The notes under the pieces were generated by a model that saw only the letters and a list, made by a program, of their open reading frames with translations, ran no database searches and was not told the DNA's origin. Shown one piece after another: positions 1-7,716 of a stretch of 34,115 nt of DNA (its first letter is position 1; each line of letters begins with the position of its first letter). The stretch is from an uncultured Flavobacteriaceae bacterium. Lineage in GTDB: Bacteria; Bacteroidota; Bacteroidia; Flavobacteriales; Flavobacteriaceae. The stretch spans positions 1-34,115 of the forward strand of contig CALHGE010000063.1 in NCBI GenBank assembly GCA_938029725.1, in the 5' to 3' direction. The position numbers were made by a program, and so were the translations under genes.

Positions 1-54
1 CAGATGTAAGGTGATAATTTGTTTTAGGTCCATTGGATCAAGTGTGTTGGCCAT
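1..54 (-). CDS. istA: IS21-family transposase IstA, N-terminal fragment (cut by window edge)
   Basis: On the minus strand an ATG at 54-52 opens a frame that stays open to the window edge and gives MANTLDPMDLKQIITLHL, 18 residues. From memory of the family, this matches the start of IS21-type IstA transposases in Bacteroidota (M-x-x-x-L-D-x-M-D-L-K-Q-I-I), which precedes an HTH and a DDE integrase core. Only the first 18 residues are visible, so nothing can be said about whether the gene is intact. It is transcribed away from hmgA, and its 5' region contains the repeat array at 105-216. Confidence 0.7.
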   Translation of the reverse strand, partial: MANTLDPMDLKQIITLHL

Positions 55-104
55 ATCGTGCTTTTATGTTAGCGCGATAAGGTAATTACTTGATCTCCCA
101 AAGT

Positions 105-216
105 GGCACAAATCGAAACGTTACAACTGACACAAAACGAACCGAGAATAATGGCACGGTTTGAACCGAAATCACTGGCACAATGACTCCGAAATAGGTG
201 GCACAAAACGAACCGA
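105..216 (-). repeat. Five 24-bp-period direct repeats (IS21 multiple terminal repeats)
   Basis: Five copies related to GGCACAAAACGAACCGA start at 105, 129, 153, 177 and 200, so the period is 24, 24, 24 and 23 bp. The copies at 129 and 200 are closest to each other. The copies at 105, 153 and 177 are degenerate but keep the GGCAC and CGAA parts. They lie just upstream of the istA start codon on the minus strand, as expected for binding sites of an IS21 transposase. There is too little room for spacers, so this is not a CRISPR array. Confidence 0.7.
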
Positions 217-364
217 ATTAGCCATGTACAGTAAATTTTATTCGATGATGGGTTCATCCAAACGTTAAGGTGTTTTTTTGATAGCTGTAATATCGAAAAT
301 GATTCTGCCGTTTTACACGATAAATAGTGTAACTTTATTTCATAGAATTAGAGAAAAAATATTT

Positions 365-1522
365 ATGCCGTTATATCATAAATTGGGTAAAATGCCCCAA
401 AAAAGACATACCATTTTTAAGAAAGAAGATGGCACATTACATTACGAACAATTATTTGGCACCATTGGTTTTGACGGAATGTCGTCCTTGATGTATCACT
501 TGCATCGGCCTACTCAAATTAAGGAAGTTGGTAAGACCTTGGATATTACGCCCAGAGCAGCTGTAGAATACAATATAAAGTCGCGCTTATTAAAGGGTTT
601 GGAAATTAAACCGCAGGATGATTTTTTGGATAGTAGAAAAACCATCTTATTCAATTCAGATGTTCATGTAGGTTTGGCGGCGCCAAAGAAATCAATGACC
701 GATTATTTTTATAAAAATACGGACGCTGATGAGCTCTTGTTTATTCATAAAGGTTCGGGCACATTGAAGACCATGCTTGGGGAAATTCCTTTTGAATATG
801 GAGATTATTTAGTGATTCCGAGAGGGATGATTTATCAAATCGAATTCGATTCAGAAGACAACCGGTTGTTAGTTACGGAAAGCTATCATCCTATTTATAC
901 ACCAAAGCGCTATCGCAATTGGTTCGGACAGCATTTAGAACATTCGCCTTTTTGCGAGCGTGACTTTAAACTTCCACAGAATTTACAAACCCATGACGAA
1001 AAGGGATCGTTTTTGATGAAAGTTAAAAAGCAAGGGCAATTACATCATTTGACCTATGCCACACATCCATTTGATGTTGTCGGTTGGGATGGGTACAATT
1101 TTCCTTATGGATTTTCTATTCACAATTTTGAACCCATAACCGGAAGAGTGCATCAGCCGCCTCCAGTTCACCAGACTTTTGAAACAAGCGCTTTTGTGGT
1201 TTGTTCTTTTTGTCCTAGGTTGTACGATTATCATCCGCAAGCTATACCAGCGCCGTATAATCATTCCAATATAGATTCAGATGAAGTTTTGTATTATGTA
1301 GATGGAGATTTTATGAGTCGAAAAGGAATAGACCAAGGCTATATTTCATTGCACCCTGCAGGAATTCCTCATGGGCCTCACCCCGGTACTTACGAGGCTA
1401 GTATTGGAAAAAAAGGAACAGAAGAGTTGGCTGTAATGATTGATACGTTCAAGCCATTAAAATTGACGCAAGTGGCGATGGATATTGATGATGGAAAATA
1501 TTATAAGTCTTGGTTAGCGTAG
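365..1522 (+). CDS. hmgA: Homogentisate 1,2-dioxygenase
   Basis: This Fe(II) cupin enzyme opens the aromatic ring of homogentisate to maleylacetoacetate in cytosolic tyrosine/phenylalanine catabolism. The ATG at 365 gives 385 residues beginning MPLYHKLGKMPQKRHTIF, the usual start of bacterial HmgA. A TTG at 278 and an ATG at 299 in the same frame would add a non-conserved hydrophobic lead and are rejected. The C-terminal half carries the metal-site motifs: NHSNIDSDEV supplies a His and a Glu, and HPAGIPHGPHPG supplies the last His. The gene stands alone: no fumarylacetoacetase or hydroxyphenylpyruvate dioxygenase gene is next to it. It converges on hutF with a 67-bp gap. An IS21 end lies about 135 bp upstream, so its native promoter region may have been altered. 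Confidence 0.93.
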   Translation: MPLYHKLGKMPQKRHTIFKKEDGTLHYEQLFGTIGFDGMSSLMYHLHRPTQIKEVGKTLDITPRAAVEYNIKSRLLKGLEIKPQDDFLDSRKTILFNSDVHVGLAAPKKSMTDYFYKNTDADELLFIHKGSGTLKTMLGEIPFEYGDYLVIPRGMIYQIEFDSEDNRLLVTESYHPIYTPKRYRNWFGQHLEHSPFCERDFKLPQNLQTHDEKGSFLMKVKKQGQLHHLTYATHPFDVVGWDGYNFPYGFSIHNFEPITGRVHQPPPVHQTFETSAFVVCSFCPRLYDYHPQAIPAPYNHSNIDSDEVLYYVDGDFMSRKGIDQGYISLHPAGIPHGPHPGTYEASIGKKGTEELAVMIDTFKPLKLTQVAMDIDDGKYYKSWLA

Positions 1523-1589
1523 TTTGTGCAGTAAGAGTAAAAACTCACTAAGAAGGCCTATAATGAATATTTGTTGTGCCTGTCTTTCT

Positions 1590-2960
1590 TTATCGGTTTT
1601 TCAACTCGCGCATCGTAGTCGCAAATCGTAGTTTTATGTGTTCATATGCTTGATCTTCCAAGGTCATTTTTCCATAGGCGATACTACCCAACTGCATGCT
1701 AGGGTCTGTTGCATAAACTATGCTTGAAGCGAGATTTTCTTTGCGTGTATTTGCTATCAACGGAGCTGAGGCATCAATGATAGCGGCATTGAAAGCTTCG
1801 CCAGCTTTAAAAAATTCTGCAGTGAAATTGTTCATTGCTTTTCTGCCAGTGACCAAGGCCATATGAAGCGCGTACATACCACTATCATTCTGTTGCTTAG
1901 AATAAAAGGTGTTTCGCCTATGGGTGGTCAGACGTTGTCCGTAATCTAATATTCGCAATTCTTCTAAAGGATTTATGCCAATATGACTATCTGTACCTAG
2001 GCTCCATTTTCCGGCTAGATCTTGATATTTTGAAAGTGGAAATAGTCCGTCTCCTAAATTGCCTTCTGTACTTGGGCATAATACGACATTAGCTTTGCTT
2101 TTTGCAATTCCGCTAATTTCATTTTCTGTGAGATGGGTTGCATGAACCAAATGAAAACGTTCATTTAATGCTACATTTTCAAGCAGCCACGCTACAGGTC
2201 TTTTGCCTAAATACGCTATGGAATCTTCAATTTCTTTGAGCTGTTCAGAAACATGAATATGAAAGGGCATATGTTGTGGTCCTGATTTTGCTATTTCTGC
2301 AATATCTAATGGTTCAACACCTCTCATGGAGTGTATGCCGATGCCCACATTGGCATGTTTATAATAAGAACATGCCTTTTCACTAGCGGCTAATAGTTGT
2401 AAATATGCGTCTATGTTTGGTGAAATAAACCTCCGCTGTCTTTCATTTGGTGCTTGTCCAAATCCACCTTTTTGGTAAAAAATAGGAACCAATGTAATAC
2501 CAATACCCACAGTTTTTGCGGCGGCAATTAGCCGACTGCCCATTTCCGCGAGGTTGGCATAGGGTTTTCCATTTGTATCATGATGTAGATAATGAAACTC
2601 CGCAACATTAGTATACCCGTGTCTTGCCATTTCAGCATAAAGCATGGTGGCAATGGCTTCCATTTGATCAGGGTTTATATGCAAGGCTAATTGATACATC
2701 GACTCTCGCCAACTCCAGAAATCATCAGGAGCCCCTCGGTTAGAAGAATGATTTTCCGTAAGGCCAGCCATAGCGTATTGAAATGCATGCGAGTGTGCAT
2801 TTTGGAAGCCAGGTAGGGCATATCCATTAATTTTTATGTGGTTTTCTGAAGGAATACTTTGTGAGATATTCGCGATGTTTCCATCTGAATCAACTTGTAT
2901 GCAGGCATTTTCAATCCACCCGCTATTTTGTAGTAAGCCTTTAAATTGATAGGTCTTCAT
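1590..2960 (-). CDS. hutF: Formimidoylglutamate deiminase HutF
   Basis: This metal-dependent amidohydrolase converts N-formimidoyl-L-glutamate to N-formyl-L-glutamate and ammonia. It is the step that replaces direct HutG-type formiminoglutamase in the five-enzyme histidine pathway. The 456-residue length fits the family. An amidohydrolase HxH motif is seen in PGFQNAHSHAFQYAM near the N-terminus. HIHVSEQ, LVHATHL and SLGTDSHIGINPLEEL follow in the order expected for the barrel's metal and substrate residues. Its ATG overlaps the TGA of hutG (ATGA), so the two are probably translationally coupled. It is the last gene of the hut operon. No convincing terminator was seen in the 67 bp before hmgA. 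Confidence 0.93.
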   Translation of the reverse strand: MKTYQFKGLLQNSGWIENACIQVDSDGNIANISQSIPSENHIKINGYALPGFQNAHSHAFQYAMAGLTENHSSNRGAPDDFWSWRESMYQLALHINPDQMEAIATMLYAEMARHGYTNVAEFHYLHHDTNGKPYANLAEMGSRLIAAAKTVGIGITLVPIFYQKGGFGQAPNERQRRFISPNIDAYLQLLAASEKACSYYKHANVGIGIHSMRGVEPLDIAEIAKSGPQHMPFHIHVSEQLKEIEDSIAYLGKRPVAWLLENVALNERFHLVHATHLTENEISGIAKSKANVVLCPSTEGNLGDGLFPLSKYQDLAGKWSLGTDSHIGINPLEELRILDYGQRLTTHRRNTFYSKQQNDSGMYALHMALVTGRKAMNNFTAEFFKAGEAFNAAIIDASAPLIANTRKENLASSIVYATDPSMQLGSIAYGKMTLEDQAYEHIKLRFATTMRELKNR

Positions 2961-3766
2961 AAGGTGGTTTGCATCGTTTGAATTAAACTTGTCAAGGTTT
3001 TTTGAAGTAGTTTTTGTACTTTTTCTGCTCTATTGCTATTGTAGGTGATTTCATTATCGTCCATATATAGAATTTTATTCATCTCTAATTGAAGGGCGTG
3101 AATGTTACCGCTGGGTTTGCCAAAATATCGGGTAATATGCCCCCCCTTAAACGGACTGTTATGATGTATGCCAAATTCACCAGATTGTAGCTGGTTTAAA
3201 GCAGTTTTAATCAAAGAATCATCTGCCGTCTTCCCATCATTATTTCCTAAAATCATATCAGGAAAAGGTTGCGCTTGAATTGTGCTAACGCGGTGACGAA
3301 TAGAATGTGCATCCCAAAGTAGGGCATGGCCAAATTGCGCTTTACGTTCTTCTAACAAGCTAGCTACCTTTCTGTAATACGGCCAGTAGTATTCTTGCAA
3401 GCGTCTGTTTTTTTCTTTTTCATCAGGTTCAAAATCTGAAGATTTATAAATAGAGTTGCCAAAAAAATCGCTTGTTGGGGTGTTTGAGGTAATTAGCCTA
3501 TTATCATTGTAAAGTGGCACACTCTCAGGGTCACGATTTAAGTCAATAACCCATCTACTAAGCTTGGCTTTAATGACTGTGATACCTAAAGATGGGGCAA
3601 ATTCATACAACTTATCTACGAACCAATCGGTGTCATCTAAATGCTTACGCATTCTTTTTTTGTACTGTTTTTTTATTTCGGATGGAAAAGCGGTGCCGGC
3701 ATGGGGTACACTCAATATGATTGGAACAACAGGTGCTTTTGCTTGTTTGATTGTAAAAATTTTCAT
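2957..3766 (-). CDS. hutG: N-formylglutamate deformylase (N-formylglutamate amidohydrolase)
   Basis: The enzyme hydrolyses N-formyl-L-glutamate to glutamate and formate, the last step of the pathway. I start it at the ATG at 3766 (MKIFTIKQ, 269 residues). An upstream ATG at 3865 would extend it into hutD and adds a non-homologous lead. Family motifs visible are LSVPHAGTAFP near the N-terminus, VIDLNRDPES, LLWDAHSIRH and a late HALQLEMNK. These are the His/Asp/Glu-rich motifs of the FGase family of zinc hydrolases. It follows hutD by 16 bp and overlaps hutF by 4 bp. In other naming schemes hutG is used for formiminoglutamase; here the presence of HutF supports the deformylase assignment. Confidence 0.92.
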   Translation of the reverse strand: MKIFTIKQAKAPVVPIILSVPHAGTAFPSEIKKQYKKRMRKHLDDTDWFVDKLYEFAPSLGITVIKAKLSRWVIDLNRDPESVPLYNDNRLITSNTPTSDFFGNSIYKSSDFEPDEKEKNRRLQEYYWPYYRKVASLLEERKAQFGHALLWDAHSIRHRVSTIQAQPFPDMILGNNDGKTADDSLIKTALNQLQSGEFGIHHNSPFKGGHITRYFGKPSGNIHALQLEMNKILYMDDNEITYNSNRAEKVQKLLQKTLTSLIQTMQTTL

Positions 3767-3782
3767 GTAGCTTATGTGTTGT

Positions 3783-4367
3783 CTATTTGGTATTGATGTT
3801 AAGCCAAACCAAGCTGCTATTTTTAAGTGCTGTGATTCGTATGTTTTTCGTTTTTGGCCGTTCAATGACCATCAGTTCTCCTGCGTTCAGAGGATGTAAT
3901 TCACCTGCAATATCGATATTAGTTTTTCCTATAAAAGTAAAGACAGCTACAAATTCGAGTCTCGTTGAGATATCTCGATGAACAACTTCATTTTTTAAAA
4001 TTGAAAAGCCTTCTAGGTTTCCGTTGGTATCGCCGCTCATCATTAAATTGAAATCGACACAGTTTCCTGAGCAATAGGTTTTCCAGTTGCCTTCAAAAGT
4101 ATCAACATCAAATTCACCAAGTTTTTTACGGTGGTAGTTCTCATGCCTCAAAGTGATTTCTCCTTTTAAAACCATCAATTTTCTTCTAATTCCAGGTAGT
4201 GGAGTGAAAGTAGTTTCTTGATCTATTACTTTTGCGATGCTCAATCTAAAGTCGAAATTACGTTCTTGGTAACTTGTTTCCTTAGGGTGTATATAGATTT
4301 CAGTTGTTGTGCCACCAAACCAATTTGTGGTTTCGAAAGAATCTGATTTTAGAATTGAGATTTTCAT
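3783..4367 (-). CDS. hutD: HutD family protein (cupin-like)
   Basis: The protein has 194 residues. The N-terminal pattern NWFGGTTTEIYIHP, then FDFRLSIAKV, FTPLPGIRRKLMVLKGEITL, is the HutD signature, a bicupin-like small protein found in hut operons. In Pseudomonas it has been proposed to limit or tune hut expression, possibly by binding a pathway intermediate, but no enzymatic activity is established. It lies between hutU (33 bp away) and hutG (16 bp away), which supports the assignment. No signal peptide or membrane segment is seen. Confidence 0.88.
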   Translation of the reverse strand: MKISILKSDSFETTNWFGGTTTEIYIHPKETSYQERNFDFRLSIAKVIDQETTFTPLPGIRRKLMVLKGEITLRHENYHRKKLGEFDVDTFEGNWKTYCSGNCVDFNLMMSGDTNGNLEGFSILKNEVVHRDISTRLEFVAVFTFIGKTNIDIAGELHPLNAGELMVIERPKTKNIRITALKNSSLVWLNINTK

Positions 4368-4400
4368 GAGGCTTTTTATGCGGTACTTCTCGATTTTTTT

Positions 4401-6404
4401 TTAATCAAAAATTCCATCTAACAAGTCATCTTCCACCAAGTTAGGCAAAGTAACCTTCAGTTCGGGCGTTCGCTGCATTTCTCTTTTGATTGCGAAAATG
4501 GCTTCGTCATTTCTAGCCCAACTGCGTCTTGAAATACCATTATTCACATCATAAAATAGCATATTTTTTAGTCGCTTCGAAGCTTCTTCTGAGCCGTCAA
4601 GTACCATTCCGAAACCACCGTTCATTACTTCACCCCAACCTACACCGCCGCCATTGTGAATAGATACCCAAGTTGCTCCGCGAAAACTATCACCAATTAC
4701 ATTATGAATGGCCATATCAGCAGTAAACTTGCTACCGTCATAAATGTTACTAGTTTCTCTAAAGGGTGAATCAGTGCCGCTAACATCATGGTGGTCTCTT
4801 CCAAGAACAATAGGCATAGTAATTTTTCTCGATTGTATGGCTTGATTAAAAGCTTCCGCAATTTTTGCTCTTCCCTCTGCATCTGCATATAAGATTCTTG
4901 CTTGCGAACCGACCACTAGCTTGTTTTTTTCCGCTTCTCGAATCCACTTAATGTTGTCTTGCATTTGCTGTTGGATTTCTTGTGGTGCCGTTTCCTTTAT
5001 TTTTTCCATCACTTCAAGTGCAATGGCATCTGTTTTTCTTAAATCTTTTGGGTTTCCAGAGGTACATACCCAACGAAAAGGACCGAAACCGTAATCAAAA
5101 CACATGGGCCCCAAAATATCTTGCACATAAGACGGGTATTTGAAATCTATATTATTTGGGGCCATCACATCGGCTCCTGCCCGAGATGCTTCGAGTAAAA
5201 ATGCATTTCCGTAGTCAAAGAAATAGGTTCCTTTTTCGGTATGTTTATTTATAGCAATTGCTGTTTTTCGTAATGATTCTTGTACTTTTTCTTTGAATGT
5301 TTTAGGATGCTCACTCATCAATAGGTTCGATTCCTCAAAAGACAATCCTGCAGGGTAATAACCACCTGCCCAAGGGTTGTGTAGGGAGGTTTGGTCAGAA
5401 CCTAAATGAATAAAAATGTTTTCGCTATCAAAACGTTCCCAGATATCGACGACATTTCCAATATAAGCTAGTGATACAACTTCTTTCTGTTGGATGGCTT
5501 TTTTAGTTCGTAGAACCAATGCATCTAAATCATCAATAAGTTCATCAACCCAACCTTGAGCATGTCTTTTTTTCGCTGCCGCGGGATTTATTTCTGCACA
5601 AATAGTAATGCATCCTGCGATATTACCTGCTTTGGGTTGCGCACCGCTCATACCTCCTAATCCTGCGGTAAGGAATATCTTTCCTGCAGGTTTTTCTTCC
5701 TTTTTTAAAACTTTTCTAAAGGCGTTCATCACCGTAATAGCAGTGCCATGAACGATACCTTGAGGCCCTATATACATGTACGAACCAGCTGTCATCTGCC
5801 CGTATTGCGTAACACCTAGTGCATTATATTTCTCCCAATCATCAGGTTTTGAGTAGTTAGGAATCATCATGCCATTGGTGACGACAACTCTAGGGGCTTC
5901 TTTAGGCGATGGAAATAAGCCCATCGGATGCCCAGAATAGATATGCAAAGTTTGCTCCTCAGTCATGGTGGCTAAATACTGCATCGTTAAGAGGTATTGC
6001 GCCCAATTCTGAAAAACTGCTCCATTTCCACCGTAGGTAATTAGTTCTTCTGGATGCTGAGCTACCGCTGGGTCTAAGTTGTTTTGAATCATTAACATGA
6101 TTGCGGCAGCCTGTGTAGTTTCTGAGGGGTAATCGCTAATAGGTCTAGCAAACACCTTATAATCAGGTTTGAATCTGTGCATATAGATACGCCCATACTC
6201 TTTTAACTCTGCTGCAAATTCTATGGATAGTTCAGAATGCCAATCTTTTGGAAAATAACGCAGTGCATTTCGAATAGCCAGCTTCTTCTCATCTAAAGAC
6301 AAAATATCTTTTCTTTTAGGAGCGTGACTCAGGTCTAATGCGTATTCCTTTTTTTGTGGAAGTGCTGTCGGAATGCCTTGAAGTATTTGTGATTTGAAAT
6401 CCAT
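4401..6404 (-). CDS. hutU: Urocanate hydratase
   Basis: Urocanase adds water to urocanate to give 4-imidazolone-5-propionate, using tightly bound NAD+ as an electrophile. The ATG at 6404 (MDFKSQILQG) gives 667 residues, the long form typical of Bacteroidota rather than the roughly 555-residue proteobacterial form. The ATG at 6449 would overlap hutI and is not favoured. Family motifs include YGGNGAVFQNWAQYLLTMQYL, the glycine-rich segment LTAGLGGMSGAQ and FRWVCTSGNP, which contains the conserved active-site Cys. It starts 10 bp after hutI ends, so the two are co-transcribed. Confidence 0.95.
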   Translation of the reverse strand: MDFKSQILQGIPTALPQKKEYALDLSHAPKRKDILSLDEKKLAIRNALRYFPKDWHSELSIEFAAELKEYGRIYMHRFKPDYKVFARPISDYPSETTQAAAIMLMIQNNLDPAVAQHPEELITYGGNGAVFQNWAQYLLTMQYLATMTEEQTLHIYSGHPMGLFPSPKEAPRVVVTNGMMIPNYSKPDDWEKYNALGVTQYGQMTAGSYMYIGPQGIVHGTAITVMNAFRKVLKKEEKPAGKIFLTAGLGGMSGAQPKAGNIAGCITICAEINPAAAKKRHAQGWVDELIDDLDALVLRTKKAIQQKEVVSLAYIGNVVDIWERFDSENIFIHLGSDQTSLHNPWAGGYYPAGLSFEESNLLMSEHPKTFKEKVQESLRKTAIAINKHTEKGTYFFDYGNAFLLEASRAGADVMAPNNIDFKYPSYVQDILGPMCFDYGFGPFRWVCTSGNPKDLRKTDAIALEVMEKIKETAPQEIQQQMQDNIKWIREAEKNKLVVGSQARILYADAEGRAKIAEAFNQAIQSRKITMPIVLGRDHHDVSGTDSPFRETSNIYDGSKFTADMAIHNVIGDSFRGATWVSIHNGGGVGWGEVMNGGFGMVLDGSEEASKRLKNMLFYDVNNGISRRSWARNDEAIFAIKREMQRTPELKVTLPNLVEDDLLDGIFD

Positions 6405-6414
6405 TTGTTGTCTT

Positions 6415-7665
6415 CTAATGCTTGTGTTTGTCAAAAACCAATGCTCCATTTTTCCAAACCATACAAGGTTTCAAATTGCCTTGGTTGTATAAGATTTCTT
6501 GGTAATCATCGGTATGGAAGCCTATGAAATCAGCGGCAAACCCTTCTGCCAATTGGCCTTTGTTTTTCAAATTCAAAGCGGCGGCAGCGCGAAAGGTAAT
6601 GCCTGCTAAAACTTCAGCATTTGATAGTTTTTCAAAAGTTCCGAGAATAGAGGCTTGAGTAAGTAAATCTCCCATTGGGGCTGAACCGGGGTTATGATCA
6701 CTAGCTATAGCTAGCGCTCCACCGGTATCTAATACTTGTCTTGCAGGAGTGAAATCGCAGCCTAAGCCCAATGATGCTCCGGGTAGAGCGGTGGCGATGA
6801 CATCACTTTTTGCGAGAAGCTCAATTTCTTTCGGAGTGCTTGCCTCCAAATGGTCAGCGCTTATGGCTTTAAAATCAACAGCAACTTTGCTTCCCGAAGT
6901 TGAAAATTGATCGGCATGAACGGTAATATCAAAGCCCATTGCTTTTGCCTTTTCAAAATACGGGGCGATTTGCGCTGCTGAAAAAGCGCTTTCCTCAACA
7001 AAGGCATCAATACGATTTGTTAAGTCTTCTTCTTTTAAAATAGGAAATAGTTTCTCGCTTATTTCAAGTAAATAATCTTCGTGGCTGCCTTCATAATCTT
7101 TCGGAAGCATGTGTGCAGCCAAACAAGTTGGAATTAAATCGGCCGAAACCACAGTATTTGTTTCTTTGATGGCGTAAAGCATTTTTAGCTCTTCATCAAC
7201 TGATAATCCATAACCACTTTTTACTTCAATAGTGGTCACCCCATTTTTCAAATGACGGTTCGCCAACTTAGTGGTTCGTTTTATCAATTCTTCTTTGGTA
7301 GCTTTTCGAGTTTGTGTTACGGTATCCCAAATACCACCACCTGATTTTGCAATATCTAAATAGCTTTTTCCTGCATTTCGCATGGCATAATCCTTCGCTC
7401 GAGAACCTCCAAAACAAATATGAGTATGCGAATCTATTAAGCCAGGCATACAGGTATGGTTTCCTTTTAGGGCTTGAATTTCTATACCTTCAAATTTCTT
7501 AGTAAGGGCTTCAAAGTTTCCTATAGTCTGTATTTTTCCGTCTGCAACGATAATTCCACCATCTTCTAAAATAGGAAGCTGATGATCTGAAATGGCTCCT
7601 TTTAGGGAAAGCCCAGCCATAGAAATGATTTGTTTGAAGGGGCCAATAAGTTTTCTCTTGTTCAT
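6415..7665 (-). CDS. hutI: Imidazolonepropionase
   Basis: This amidohydrolase-superfamily enzyme opens the imidazolone ring to give N-formimidoyl-L-glutamate. The 416 residues carry the metal-binding PGLIDSHTHICFGGSR near residue 75. They also carry VEVKSGYGL, FDITVHADQFS, ISADHLEA and the late IASDHNPGSAPM, all in standard order. The start MNKRKLIGPFKQI fits bacteroidotal homologues. It is spaced 51 bp from hutH and 10 bp from hutU within the operon. The length is normal for the family and no defect was seen. Confidence 0.95.
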   Translation of the reverse strand: MNKRKLIGPFKQIISMAGLSLKGAISDHQLPILEDGGIIVADGKIQTIGNFEALTKKFEGIEIQALKGNHTCMPGLIDSHTHICFGGSRAKDYAMRNAGKSYLDIAKSGGGIWDTVTQTRKATKEELIKRTTKLANRHLKNGVTTIEVKSGYGLSVDEELKMLYAIKETNTVVSADLIPTCLAAHMLPKDYEGSHEDYLLEISEKLFPILKEEDLTNRIDAFVEESAFSAAQIAPYFEKAKAMGFDITVHADQFSTSGSKVAVDFKAISADHLEASTPKEIELLAKSDVIATALPGASLGLGCDFTPARQVLDTGGALAIASDHNPGSAPMGDLLTQASILGTFEKLSNAEVLAGITFRAAAALNLKNKGQLAEGFAADFIGFHTDDYQEILYNQGNLKPCMVWKNGALVFDKHKH

Positions 7666-7716
7666 TTTTAAATTTTCATTTTTTTATGCCGATCAGCAAG
7701 CACCTAGCATGGGTAA

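Larger units (their letters stand above)
1..230 (-). mobile_element. IS21-family insertion sequence, 5' end only
   Basis: This is the istA-proximal end of an IS21-type element that runs out of the window to the left. It consists of the first codons of the transposase (54 down to 1, minus strand) and an upstream array of 24-bp-period repeats (105-216). Those repeats correspond to the multiple terminal repeats that IS21 elements carry at their ends. The outer boundary is inferred at about 230, where the last repeat runs into ...ATGTACA, because IS21-type ends usually finish in TGT/ACA. No target duplication can be tested because the other end is absent. The family call rests on the transposase N-terminus. 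The exact boundary is uncertain. Confidence 0.7.

Noticed and set aside
105..216. Regular repeats as a CRISPR array
   Set aside because: The period is only 24 bp with a roughly 17-bp conserved part, leaving about 7 bp between copies. There are no cas genes and an IS21 transposase start is adjacent.
278..364. Upstream TTG/ATG starts for hmgA
   Set aside because: They add a hydrophobic lead not seen in the family; MPLYHKLG at 365 is the conserved start.
1523..1589. Terminator between hmgA and hutF
   Set aside because: Only a weak imperfect GAGT/ACTC pairing is seen, without a useful T-run.
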